A DNA stretch of 64,000 nt. Origin: Terramyces sp. JEL0728 (Eukaryota > Chytridiomycota > Chytridiomycetes > Rhizophydiales > Terramycetaceae). Under the pieces are notes generated by a model. The model made no database searches. It saw nothing but the letters and a program-made list of their open reading frames with translations, and had not been told where the DNA came from. Location of the stretch: the NCBI GenBank assembly GCA_027603945.1, contig JADIIU010000026.1:1-64000 (forward strand), given 5' to 3'. Positions within the stretch are counted from its first letter, which is position 1; each line of letters starts with the position of its first letter. A program made the position numbers and the translations under genes. Shown here one piece after another: positions 10,903-20,495 of this stretch.

Positions 10903-11304
10903 CGGTTGGACCCTGAAAAGGTGCTTGCAATTCGAATATTAAAAAAGCAACGTCATGCGGCTACGGTGAGCATAGCCTTCTGTCTTTACTCGGCGATTTT
11001 AACCGACAAAATTCCTAGTTGATAAGCTCATTTTAGTGTGAATCACAACCCGAATTAGTCTTTTATACACATTCTGGTACTAACCACCAAATCTCAATTG
11101 TCTGAGCATTCTCATGGACACCGCAAGATAATCCCAAAACTCAACTTTGTATCACCAAATTGCCTATCATATAGTCAGCTATGGGATAAATTGATGATAT
11201 ACAACAGAGAATAGGGCAATAGGAAATATCAAAGTCCTGTGTGTTCTTAATCCAGCTACTCTAAATAGACGCGTTGTTTAATTTAACTAAAATTAGATAT
11301 CGTG
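10903..11304. other. Divergent intergenic region (copy 1)
   Basis: About 400 nt between the promoters of the secreted-protein gene and the repeat-motif gene. AT-rich, with several small indels relative to copy 2 (for example near 11140 and 11216), as expected for noncoding DNA. No gene seen. Confidence 0.6.
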
Positions 11305-13296
11305 ATGTCACCACAGCTTTTTAAAAAGTTTACTTTGTTCTCAAGAAAGAAAAAGGATCGGTCGAAAAACAATATGGAGGATAGCAGATTTTCAATCGCA
11401 ACGATTACCAATGACAGTAACGATGCGAGACACAAGGGTTTGACAAAAATCCAGCAAATACCAAGCACATCTGGAGGTTTATTTAAAAATAAAAAGCGCC
11501 AAACAGTAAAAGAAGAGACATTGATTGATGGCGGGATACCCCAAAGAAAGGAGAAACTTTCAATTGTTGTCAAGGCAGAGAAATTAATCGAGAAGAATGC
11601 AAAGAGAAAAGATTTGACAAGAATCTTTGGAAAACCAGAATTGCCTCCATCTGTACCAAGGCAGGAAAGTATCTACTAGGTTAACCTAGAACCAAAAACC
11701 AAGAAAAAGGTAGTAATTAAAATACACTCGGAAAACTCTCATGTCAGCGATTCGGATACAGATACTCATACTTACAGATCAAAAGACCTGACTAAGATCT
11801 TGGGAGTGCCAGAGGAAACACCAGACGACTCCCACGATCACCAGGAAGCGCTAAAAATCATATCTAATTACATGAAAGAGAAGCAAGAGCAGGAAACGGG
11901 TGGGAAAAAGATACTCAAGAACTTGGTGGACTCTGCCAAAATCAAACTGAGGAGAGCCGTAAAGAAAATTAATACCTTACAGCTTCCAGAGGTGGAATCA
12001 GAGCTGGAAAGCGTGGAAAAGAGATTGTCGCTACAAGAACAAAAGCGCGAGCTAGAAAAACAATCACACTCATTAATAAGTGTACAATTTATCAGCGACA
12101 ATATTAAATCGTTTTTTGGAGAGACTTTTTTCGTTGAAGATTCTCCAGTAAAAGTAATTGATATTATACGAACACCAACAGAGGAATGGCCAAATTTATT
12201 TGAAACCCAACACTCTTCAGAAGCTACAGAAAGTGCTCAGTTCAACCCTCATTACATACGTAGGATGAGCAATGCAAGTGAAAAAACAGTTTCATCAGAA
12301 ACGAAACTGGAACATGAAAAAGAGTCGGAAATAGAAAGAAAACCAAGAGGAGTTGATATGGATACTATATTAGAAAGAATATTTAATGATAACGAATTTA
12401 AGAGATCGATTATGGTTGGCCAATTTCCAAACCAAGAAGTGTACCCTGAATTATTTGGCGATGCATCCGACGTTGAAGATTCAGTAAATAACGACAAGGC
12501 AGATGACGCAAGTTCGATATGTTCATTTGGAACCCAAACCGTTGGCCCATCCTTTAATTGGACCCCTCTCTCACATTTCAGATTAGAAGCGCATGACGAA
12601 GATTTCGAGCCTGAACACCCTCTAGAAAGAGAAAATAGCGAATTTTGTGATTTGGCAGAGTTGGAGCTACTGTTTGAACGACACAAGAAGCTCAACAAAA
12701 TTAAAAAGGAATTACACATCCCAGAAATTCAAGAAACCAAAGGGGATAAGCAATTACAGAGGTTGAACAACGTGTTGGATGAACACCATAGGCACTCAGT
12801 CCATAAAGTATTGAATGAACACAATAGGCGCTCAGTGCGCGAACGGCTTCCAAAGGCTCGGCCAGAGACGAGAGGGGAGCGTCAACTACGACAATTAAAT
12901 GCGGTTTTAGAAAAGGAGCAGGACGATTCTTACTGGAAACCACTAACAAGAGCAGTATCAGCTCCGTTTTCAGGCAATACAGGAAACCCATTCCATCCCC
13001 GTCACAAATCAGTCTCGTCAATCAACAATTACCTGTCAAACCAAGATTGCGTAGAGCCGGACTCAATACAAGAAAAATCGTGGGACTACATTGCTGGCAA
13101 TCAAAACGGCCATAAAGAATTCAAAAAGTTGATAAAGTACATGTTCAAATCCGGCAAGAGCATGCACAACATTGAAACTGGACAAGAAATGACTGTTTTT
13201 GACCGGTATGAATATGAAGAAATTTGGTGTGATGACGAAGAAAGCCCTTCGTGTCACTCTAAAGATGAAGACCAAGTGTCTTGTTATTCGATTTAA
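11305..13296 (+). CDS. Charged repeat-motif protein of unknown function (copy 1)
   Basis: Two exons with a 21-nt intron at 11671-11691; 656 residues, no TM or signal. The N-terminal third carries three spaced copies of a short motif: HKGLTKI (residue ~43), KRKDLTRIFGKPELPP (~100) and SKDLTKILGVPEETPDD (~148). Further on, two related segments, GDKQLQRLNNVLDEHH and GERQLRQLNAVLEKEQ, flank a duplicated NEHNRRSV-like stretch. The rest is acidic and largely disordered, with a coiled-coil-prone KREL/EKRLSLQEQ region (~200-235). Copy 1 lacks three codons (L-G-N) inside motif 1 that copy 2 has. ATG 11305 is the first in frame. The repeated motifs look like docking peptides for one partner, but no function can be assigned. 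Confidence 0.75.
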
Positions 13297-13418
13297 TTTA
13301 TAAAGTGTTTTGTTATTTTATAGCCTACTGTGCAAACTTGCGACTTTTAAAATCTTACCAATATATTTCTGATTTCATACCCATCTCATTCATTGTTCCT
13401 TTAGTTCTTGCTGATAAG

Positions 13419-13426
13419 TCACGTGA
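13419..13426 (+). promoter_or_regulatory. E-box palindrome TCACGTGA (copy 1)
   Basis: Perfect 8-nt palindrome containing CACGTG, 46 nt before the start of the Nvj2-like gene; a typical bHLH-type site. Retained in copy 2 (31830-31837). Confidence 0.4.
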
Positions 13427-13471
13427 TTTCACATGTCAGGAAAACGTTTTTGTTTTATTTTTCACCATAAG

Positions 13472-15927
13472 ATGATTGTAGAGCTACCGATCATTATCGC
13501 ATTTGCATCGGGGATCATTTTCACACTAATTATCATCTCATTCATAATATTCATTTACTTTTACAACACAACAGCTATTGTATCCTCGTCTCCCGTCAGT
13601 ATCAAAATAACCGGCGACAAACAATTGACCTGGACAGGATGGATAAGGATCTCCAAAGAGCCGCTATCGATGAGCGAAGTGCTGGAAAAGGTTGTTGATC
13701 AGCCCGTAGAAGGTACGAGTAGACTAACAAGAACAAACCACTTGGGTTTCGACGTTTTCGTCGCTTTATACAAAATCAAAGTCGCTTTCGTACTTTTTAG
13801 CACAGCGATTCATGGGAAATGAGGTTGAGGAACAGGAAGCACCAAAAGTAAAGTACATGGACTGTTTCGGAGTGTTGAAGCACAAGACGCTGTTTCTGTA
13901 TACTGACGAGAAACAAGTCGAGTGTGCCAAAGTTATATTAATACCTCAGTACAAGATTTTATTACATCCGGATACCCTGACAGACCATGAACTGTTTATT
14001 AGACATAATCCTATAGTTTTGATGGCGTACGATGAAGCCATGCTGAATATGGACAGGGAATTGTACATTTACACACCCACATCATCGGAAAAAGAAGATT
14101 GGTTCATTATGCTACGTCGAGCATCAAAATTGCCTGCATTTGCAGACTCTGCTGCCCTTTCATTGTTTTATCAGGAAGTAGATCCAGTGCGGCAGCACGT
14201 TGAGGCTATGAAGAAACTGGTTGCCAATACCACTTCGGATTCGGAGGAGTTACTAGCTACAGCGTGGCTAAACGCTCTAGTCGGGAGAATGTAGCTTATG
14301 CTAATGTTAGGTTTGTAGCGATCCATGCTAATCAAAATGTAAAGGATTGGGTGACTAAACGTCTTTCTAGACACAACTATGAAGAGGGTAACTGACAACT
14401 CATGTAGATGGTGACGAAAATGCTAGTTTCCTAGGCGACATTGTAATTCGGGAGGTAGACGTTGGAAATTCATTACCAGTGCTTTCCAATCCAAAATTAG
14501 TGAATATCTCTGTCGACGGAGATATGCTGATTGAGATGGATATTGACTATACCGGAGGTGTTCGTGTAGAAGCTGCGACTCAGGCTTCCTTGTCAGTGCC
14601 AGCGTGGGATGCGTACATGAAACCGATTACGGTTCCAATTGTAGTCGCAGTAAAAATCAACAAATTCTCTGCAAGAGTGCTATTCAAAATCAAGCCATTC
14701 TGGGAATCAAATAGGATCTGGTTTGGATTTTACAGGCAGCCGGAATTAAAGTTGGAATTGGAAGTTGAACCAATTATCTCAAACAAACTTATAAAAATTC
14801 AGATGGTTAATCAAGTAATTGAAAGAAGAATTAAACAGTCCTTGGAAGCATACGTAATGTTGCCAAACATGGATGATTTGTCTTTCTGGGACTTTGAAGA
14901 CTTGAATGGATCGCCTTTCAAGAGTGACGAATTATCAGAGGGGGAAATTGAAATGCACAGCAATGTTACACTAAAAGGGACGCTCCCAAATGTTACCAAA
15001 GCACTTGACTCTGTCACTCATGAAGAAATTGAAGATGATGAGCAGGAATCAATGGTGAATGCCTCAATAGTCGGAGAAGCATTAGAATCGCAATTCCAAA
15101 CCCAATCCCGCAGAACTAGATCAATTTCCAAATATATTGAAAATGTCGAAAGACACATGGAACAGTACAAATCCCCAAATGATGATTGGATGAGTTCATC
15201 ATCAATGTCCAACTTTAAACAGCCGGTAAAACTGCCAAATATTGATGAAGTGAGCCAAGATGAGCTGTTCAATGTGTCTGAAACTTCATCTCAGACTTCT
15301 GATAAACCATTCACATACACTGACGCTTTAGGCAATGCTGCATTTTCTCTGGGGCAACTGTCCAGACAATATGGACTGGATGTGAAAGCGAAATCGGTTG
15401 CAAATTCCGTGGCAGAGTACGCTCAGCCAGCTGTGAGTTTTGCTCAAAAACAAACAGAGTCCTACAAACAAATTGTGCAACAGCAAGCCACTATTGTCGG
15501 CCTGTCTGCTATTGAAAAGCTTGGATTGGCCCCTGATAAAGAGCCGTTATCCCCTCCTCCATATTCAGCGACCGAATCAGTTGCCTCGGATGTAGCGAGT
15601 GCTACTAATCGAACGCTACGACCAAAATCCTCCACCACCTGGAGCGTTTTAGGGCTAGAGATTTCGACAAGCGCTCCTGCTAGCGAAGTTAATTCAATTT
15701 CAGCAAAACGGCGTTCTCACCACCCTACGATAGCTTCAGCACTTAATTCAGCTGATTCAGATACCGCCCTTCCTTCTCCAACTTCCATAGGACCAGTTAC
15801 AGCGCAATCCCTAGAATTGGATAATACCCAACTATATTACGATCAAGGCGGACTCCGTGTGCGGACTAGAAGCAAAACTTTTGATGGGGACATAACACCC
15901 AGGCATTCTAAAATTTACCTTACATAA
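13472..15927 (+). CDS. NVJ2: Nvj2/TEX2-like SMP-domain lipid-transfer protein (copy 1)
   Basis: Four exons; introns 13713-13731 (19 nt), 14292-14311 (20 nt) and one of 20 nt near 14388-14407; 798 residues. Residues ~5-30 are a TM anchor. Then a PH-like domain (YMDCFGVLKHKTLFLY through EKEDWFIMLRRASK) and an SMP domain (ATAWLNALVGRM, GNSLPVLSNPKL, DIDYTGGVRVEA, WFGFYRQPELKLELEVEP, VNQVIERRIKQSL). The remaining ~400 residues are Ser/Thr-rich and disordered. In yeast and animals this family sits in the ER at membrane contact sites and moves lipids such as ceramide. The first intron was chosen because it alone restores the frame without stops; a GT...AG candidate at 13781-13800 fails on frame. 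Domain order matches the family; the C-terminal extension is the unusual part. Confidence 0.9.
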
Positions 15928-15955
15928 ACAACCACAGCTATAGAATAAACATTTT

Positions 15956-17113
15956 TTATTGACCTGCTACAGCTTTGAAAACAGCCAATGCCGGAATTGG
16001 TGCACTTTCATTGAAAAAAGTATTTAGATTAGCTGAAGATCGTTTCATTGACGGCCATGATCTGATTCGCATGTCCTTGTAGTATTCTTCCAATGCAACA
16101 TTCATGTCATCGTGTTTGCATAGTTCTTTTACCAATCTTGCTGCGTCCATTAGTGCCATATTCACACCTTCGCCGGCAAATGGAGACATTACATGTGCGG
16201 CATCTCCAATCAAAACCACACCTGGCTTTTGTTCGTAATCGATATCCACTGGTAGTTGATAAATTCCTCGGACAACCATACTGTCTTTGTCCGCCAGTCT
16301 GATGAAATCAAGTAAAGACTGATCCCAGCCTTCAAACTTTTCCAAAGTAAGTTTCTTTGAATCTATTCTTTTAGCTATCGGGGTTTCCTTTTGCCAAGAT
16401 TCTTCTATGCGCATTGTAGCATAAATCCTTACGATTCCATAGCCATTTCTTTGGATTAGGATTCCTTTGTTTTCAGCGAGTGCAAAGAGTAGCCCTTTGG
16501 AGAAAATCGGAGCAAGGTGAGTCTTGTCATAGTCTTTGATAACCATATCGACCATTGACAATCCAGAGTACTGCGGTATTGCATCTGAGATTGCCTTGCG
16601 GACTTTGGACCAGGCACCATCTGCACCAACAACTAAATCACATTGCGCTCGCTTTCCATTTTCAAAATAAAGTATGTTCTTTCCATCTTGTTTCTCCACT
16701 CTATTCAGCCTATGGCTCCAGTTGATGATTGTAGGATCCACTGCATCCAATAGGATTTTTCTGAGATCAGTTCTGTCAATCTCAGGATTGTACATTTCTT
16801 TTTCTGATGATCCTTCATAGCTAAATAATACTGCCCCGTCCTTGTCGGCTAGTTTCAAATACTGGCCCTCTGGTCTTGATAATTCCAGAAATTGTTCATG
16901 CAATCCAGCCAACTTTATTGCATATTGGCCTGAGTCCTCTTTTAAATCCAGCGAGCCTCCTTGGTTACGATAATCAGCAAATGGATCGCTTTCATAAAGG
17001 GATACATTTTCAAAACCAAACTGTGCCAAGAGTTTTGCCAGCATCAATCCACCAGGACCACAACCAATTATTGCGATATCAACTTGCTTTTCAACTCCTG
17101 ATTCTGTAGTCAT
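15956..17113 (-). CDS. TetX-like FAD-dependent monooxygenase A (copy 1)
   Basis: Single exon, 385 residues. Class A flavin monooxygenase: FAD Rossmann motif IIGCGPGGLMLAKLL (~14-28), GGSLDLKEDSGQYA and NPEIDRTDLRKILLD (both close to bacterial TetX), DG motif GADGAWSKVR, and GDAAHVMSPFAGEGVNMALMDA binding the FAD ribityl/phosphate. Such enzymes use NADPH and O2 to hydroxylate aromatic or polycyclic compounds; the substrate here is unknown. ATG 17113 lies right after a TATA box (17136-17145). Only 28 nt separate its stop from that of the convergent Nvj2-like gene. It is followed in the same direction by a paralogue. No intron, in a genome where most genes have several, which fits acquisition from bacteria but does not prove it. 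Confidence 0.9.
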   Translation of the reverse strand: MTTESGVEKQVDIAIIGCGPGGLMLAKLLAQFGFENVSLYESDPFADYRNQGGSLDLKEDSGQYAIKLAGLHEQFLELSRPEGQYLKLADKDGAVLFSYEGSSEKEMYNPEIDRTDLRKILLDAVDPTIINWSHRLNRVEKQDGKNILYFENGKRAQCDLVVGADGAWSKVRKAISDAIPQYSGLSMVDMVIKDYDKTHLAPIFSKGLLFALAENKGILIQRNGYGIVRIYATMRIEESWQKETPIAKRIDSKKLTLEKFEGWDQSLLDFIRLADKDSMVVRGIYQLPVDIDYEQKPGVVLIGDAAHVMSPFAGEGVNMALMDAARLVKELCKHDDMNVALEEYYKDMRIRSWPSMKRSSANLNTFFNESAPIPALAVFKAVAGQ

Positions 17114-17135
17114 CTGTAGGAATGAAATCCCGTTC

Positions 17136-17145
17136 AAATTTATAG
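17136..17145 (-). promoter_or_regulatory. TATA box of monooxygenase A (copy 1)
   Basis: CTATAAATTT in the gene's orientation, 23-32 nt before ATG 17113. Copy 2 has CTATAAATTA at 35542-35551. Confidence 0.6.
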
Positions 17146-17213
17146 TAAGTTGTCACTCGGCTCCAGGTTAGGGCGAGTTTTCGTCCGAAAAAAGTACAAA
17201 CAATAGTTTTTAT

Positions 17214-18410
17214 TCAGAGCAGTTTGACTTTACCGAGGATATTAACAAATAGTCGTTGGAGGATTTGATTCCACGAAGGGCTTAATGCAGCCAAGGCACT
17301 TTGAGGTGCTTCATCGCAGACGAATTTGTTTAGATTTGAAAGCGACTGGGCCATTGCTGGCTTGACTCTTGCTTTCATGTCTTTGTAGTACCTATCCAAA
17401 GCAGTATCGAGCCCAACGTCCTTGCAAAGCTCTTCAGCTAACCGTGCAGCATCCATAAATGCCATATTTACTCCTTCTCCAGCAAATGGGGACATTAGAT
17501 GAGCTGCATCTCCAATCAATACGACTCCATCCTGAAATTTGTAATCCAAATCTACAGGCATTTGATAGATTGATCGAACCACCATACTTTCCTCGTCAGC
17601 ATACTTTATAAAATCACGCAGTGATTCATCCCAGCCTTCAAAGTATTCCAAAGTACCCTGCTTTGGATTGATCCCCTTTGCAATTGGAGTTTCGTTTTGC
17701 CAAGATTCTTCAACACGCATACCAGCGTAAACCCGGACAATTCCATATCCATTCCTTTGAACGACTATCAATTTGTTGTTGTAGGGACAGAACATGAGTC
17801 CATCCTTGTATGTAGCAGTCAAAGGAGTATTGTCAAAATCTTTGATAACCATATCTACCATTGATATTCCAGAGTATTCGGGGAGCTGCGGGGTAATATA
17901 TTTTCGTACTTTTGACCAAGCACCATCAGCACCAACGACCAATTCACACTTTATTTCCTTTCCATTTTGAAAATACAAGGTATGGCTCCCTTCTTCTTTA
18001 GTTACTTTGACCAATTTATGATTCCATTGGATAATTTCAGGTGGGACTGAATCCAGCAAGATTTTACGTAAATCAGTTCGGTCAATTTCAGGATTGTATG
18101 TGTCTTCCCCAGAAGATTCGTGGTTGATTAGCACTTTGCCTGTCTGGTCGACTAGTTTCATTCCATCGCCTTCCAATCGAGACTTTTCCATGAATTTATC
18201 GTGTAAACCCGCCAATTTCATTGCGTACTGCCCAGTTTCACGGTGAAGGTCCAACGAACCACCTTGACTACGGTAGCTGGGACTAGGATCGCTTTCATAG
18301 AGCGTAACATCCGTAAACTTGAACTTTTTGAGTAGACTTGCAAGCATCAAACCACCAGGCCCAGCGCCGACGATTGCGATTTTCATTGTCTTTTCAGTTG
18401 TGGTAATCAT
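17214..18410 (-). CDS. TetX-like FAD-dependent monooxygenase B (copy 1)
   Basis: Single exon, 398 residues, a tandem paralogue of monooxygenase A with the same landmarks: IAIVGAGPGGLMLASLL, GGSLDLHRETGQYAMKLAGL, NPEIDRTDLRKILLD, GADGAWSKVR and GDAAHLMSPFAGEGVNMAF. It differs by a slightly longer hydrophobic C-terminus (ILQRLFVNILGKVKLL). All cofactor motifs are intact, so both are probably active. Start ATG 18410 follows a TATA box; the in-frame codons further upstream would overlap that box. About 100 nt separates it from monooxygenase A, so they may be co-expressed but each has its own promoter. No intron. The substrate is unknown. Confidence 0.9.
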   Translation of the reverse strand: MITTTEKTMKIAIVGAGPGGLMLASLLKKFKFTDVTLYESDPSPSYRSQGGSLDLHRETGQYAMKLAGLHDKFMEKSRLEGDGMKLVDQTGKVLINHESSGEDTYNPEIDRTDLRKILLDSVPPEIIQWNHKLVKVTKEEGSHTLYFQNGKEIKCELVVGADGAWSKVRKYITPQLPEYSGISMVDMVIKDFDNTPLTATYKDGLMFCPYNNKLIVVQRNGYGIVRVYAGMRVEESWQNETPIAKGINPKQGTLEYFEGWDESLRDFIKYADEESMVVRSIYQMPVDLDYKFQDGVVLIGDAAHLMSPFAGEGVNMAFMDAARLAEELCKDVGLDTALDRYYKDMKARVKPAMAQSLSNLNKFVCDEAPQSALAALSPSWNQILQRLFVNILGKVKLL

Positions 18411-18432
18411 TATTGTACTCTTGTTTCTCTCT

Positions 18433-18442
18433 CTTTTTATAG
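18433..18442 (-). promoter_or_regulatory. TATA box of monooxygenase B (copy 1)
   Basis: CTATAAAAAG in the gene's orientation, 23-32 nt before ATG 18410; matched in copy 2 at 36839-36848. About 40 nt further upstream is an inverted repeat TTGTGT-7 nt-ACACAA that could be an operator. Confidence 0.6.
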
Positions 18443-18526
18443 CACACAATGTAATTTCGGCTGTTCATGGAAAAAATCCGGTATTGTGTTTGTATTACAC
18501 AAACCCGCCGGGAACGGAATGGGAGA

Positions 18527-18599
18527 CGAATGAAAGACGGTATTAGAAAAGCGAGGGTTTAACCGAATGAAAGACGGTATTAGAAAAGCAAAGATTAAC
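18527..18599. repeat. Short direct repeat (2 x ~37 nt)
   Basis: CGAATGAAAGACGGTATTAG and the following ~17 nt occur twice in direct tandem between monooxygenase B and the cystathionine gamma-synthase gene. The repeat is present with small indels in unit 2 (~36934-37003). Confidence 0.7.
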
Positions 18600-18643
18600 C
18601 GCATAGAGTTCGCAACAATGGAAAGCCACAAGTACAGGTTAAA

Positions 18644-20400
18644 CTATATATTATCCAATGCAGTAACAAATGCGCTAACCAGCCAGTCAATATCTTCCAT
18701 CCCAATCGAAATTCTAATCAGCCATGGAGAAACACCGAATTTCTCGGCCCAATCCAGTTCAGTATAATGGGCCAATAATGTGTACGGACAAGCCAGTGTA
18801 AAATTAGTCCCAAGCGATGGTCCTTTATATATTGGCAGCAGATCGTAAAACCTTTCTGCCTGCTCTTTCGAGTGCAACACAACCGAAAAAAGCCCGCCAT
18901 ACCCTTTCTTTTCTCCAATTGCAAATCGTTCATATTGTTCTTTACATGTATATTTGGGATAATAAAGTTTTTTAACTACGTGAATAGAAGGGTACCTTTC
19001 GGATGCTTTACCAGTACATCACACAAACGTTCGGTATTATTGTTGATGGCTCCAATTCGGTATTTAAAATGCCGGGAATTCCTTTCCAAAAACAACACGT
19101 CTTCATGCCATAGATCGTCTTGATACAGTTCTTGTACTTTATCAATGAGAGTGTTCGCCAGATTGCCGAGTGGGTTTACAATAAGCGAGCCTCCCATAAC
19201 ATTAGAGTCTCCAGAAAATACTTTTGTGAGTGAAGACACGACGATATGACAGTAATTTAAAATGTTGATGTTTACAATATTGCCTATAGTTTCATCAACT
19301 ATAAGAATAAAGTTATGTCGAAGGGCAAGTCCCCAAAGCTTTTCCAGTGGGGGTGATTCCAACAACGGATTACTTGGGAATTCACAGTATAAACCAGAAA
19401 TGTTTTCCTTTTCCAATAGCTTTCCAAGGGAATCCAAATCTTTTGTAGACCCATGTCCAAAGAAATGTGCTCCAGTCCCGAATTTCTCTTGGATTTTTAA
19501 GGTATCGGTATAAGGAAAGCTAGATTAACGCTGAATTACCCATATTGGACACTCTTTAACCCCGGATACAACGCGATTGTGAGTTTATGGCTGAAATAAA
19601 TTGCTTGCATTCCAGATGGGAACAAAAACACATGATCCTGGTTTACTTTTTCATCTCGAAGAGACTCATTATCATCTCCGTCATCGATAGCGTCGGCAGA
19701 ATCATTTGCATCTCCTAATACACCAGCAATCCGCTTTTTCAAAGCACATTTGACTTGTTCTATCTCCAATTTCATATCCAGATTTCTTCCAAATCGTTCT
19801 TCGACAAAAATGGCCGCGACTTTACTGCTTTCCAAGTTTTGTCTGCTTTTACTCTGTGATTTTTCTTCCTTTTTGAACGATTGGACTTTACCCCCAGTAA
19901 CTGGTTCTCTTTGTTTTGGCAACACGTAAAATACATCCAGCTGGATCAGACAATATTCCGCGAATCTAGATGTAATGCCTGTTCCAGTATGCTGCCAGAA
20001 TTCCTTGGCAACCTTGGAGTACTTTGAAGGAAATAGGATTATGTAAATCTTGGGAGTTGAAAAGCTGTAAACTGATTGAACATTGGAAGTAGCCACTAAT
20101 TCAACAAGGTGTATTTTTGCTTGTTCCGTGATTCTCCTCCTCATAAAGGTACGGCATTCATTGGTAGCTTCCCGCGAATTTAGAATCAACAAAGATTCTT
20201 CATCCTTTCCAAATCTATCCAAACAATACTGAAACAACTAGGTTAGCAAAGGATACTTGTTTGACAAGTGGATGGAACACAAATCTGGGATATCCACCTT
20301 TCATTTTCGAAATTACTCTGGGATCGCCTTCTTCATATCCCACATTATCTTTCCAAGTTGGCAGTGATACGGACACGGCTATGTCAATATGGAATACCAT
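18644..20400 (-). CDS. STR2: Cystathionine gamma-synthase, fungal Str2 type (copy 1)
   Basis: Four exons with introns of 19 (20232-20250), 20 (19510-19529) and 20 nt (near 18976-18995); 565 residues. The PLP enzyme condenses an activated homoserine with cysteine to cystathionine in transsulfuration. The N-terminus has the fungal Str2 signature [18 protein letters not shown]...MKGGYPRF, absent from short bacterial MetB. The PLP fold follows: [32 protein letters not shown] with the cofactor Asp, and [16 protein letters not shown] with the Schiff-base lysine. The C-terminal domain ends [18 protein letters not shown]. All catalytic landmarks are present and the splices restore the motifs. Str2 proteins are about 600 residues, so the length fits. 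The start at ATG 20400 is close to the conserved region; an upstream start is possible. Confidence 0.92.
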
Positions 20401-20495
20401 GAGGGGTTTCTGGAATGGTTTCTCCCAGAGGCAACATTTTGTGATTCAAACTTTTCTGCGGACCCGAACCCACAGTTTACAATAATACACAATGT

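Noticed and set aside
13781..13800. 20-nt GT...AG intron candidate in the Nvj2-like gene
   Set aside because: Removing it does not restore the frame, its AG is TGG in copy 2, and the 19-nt intron at 13713-13731 restores an open frame through the region.
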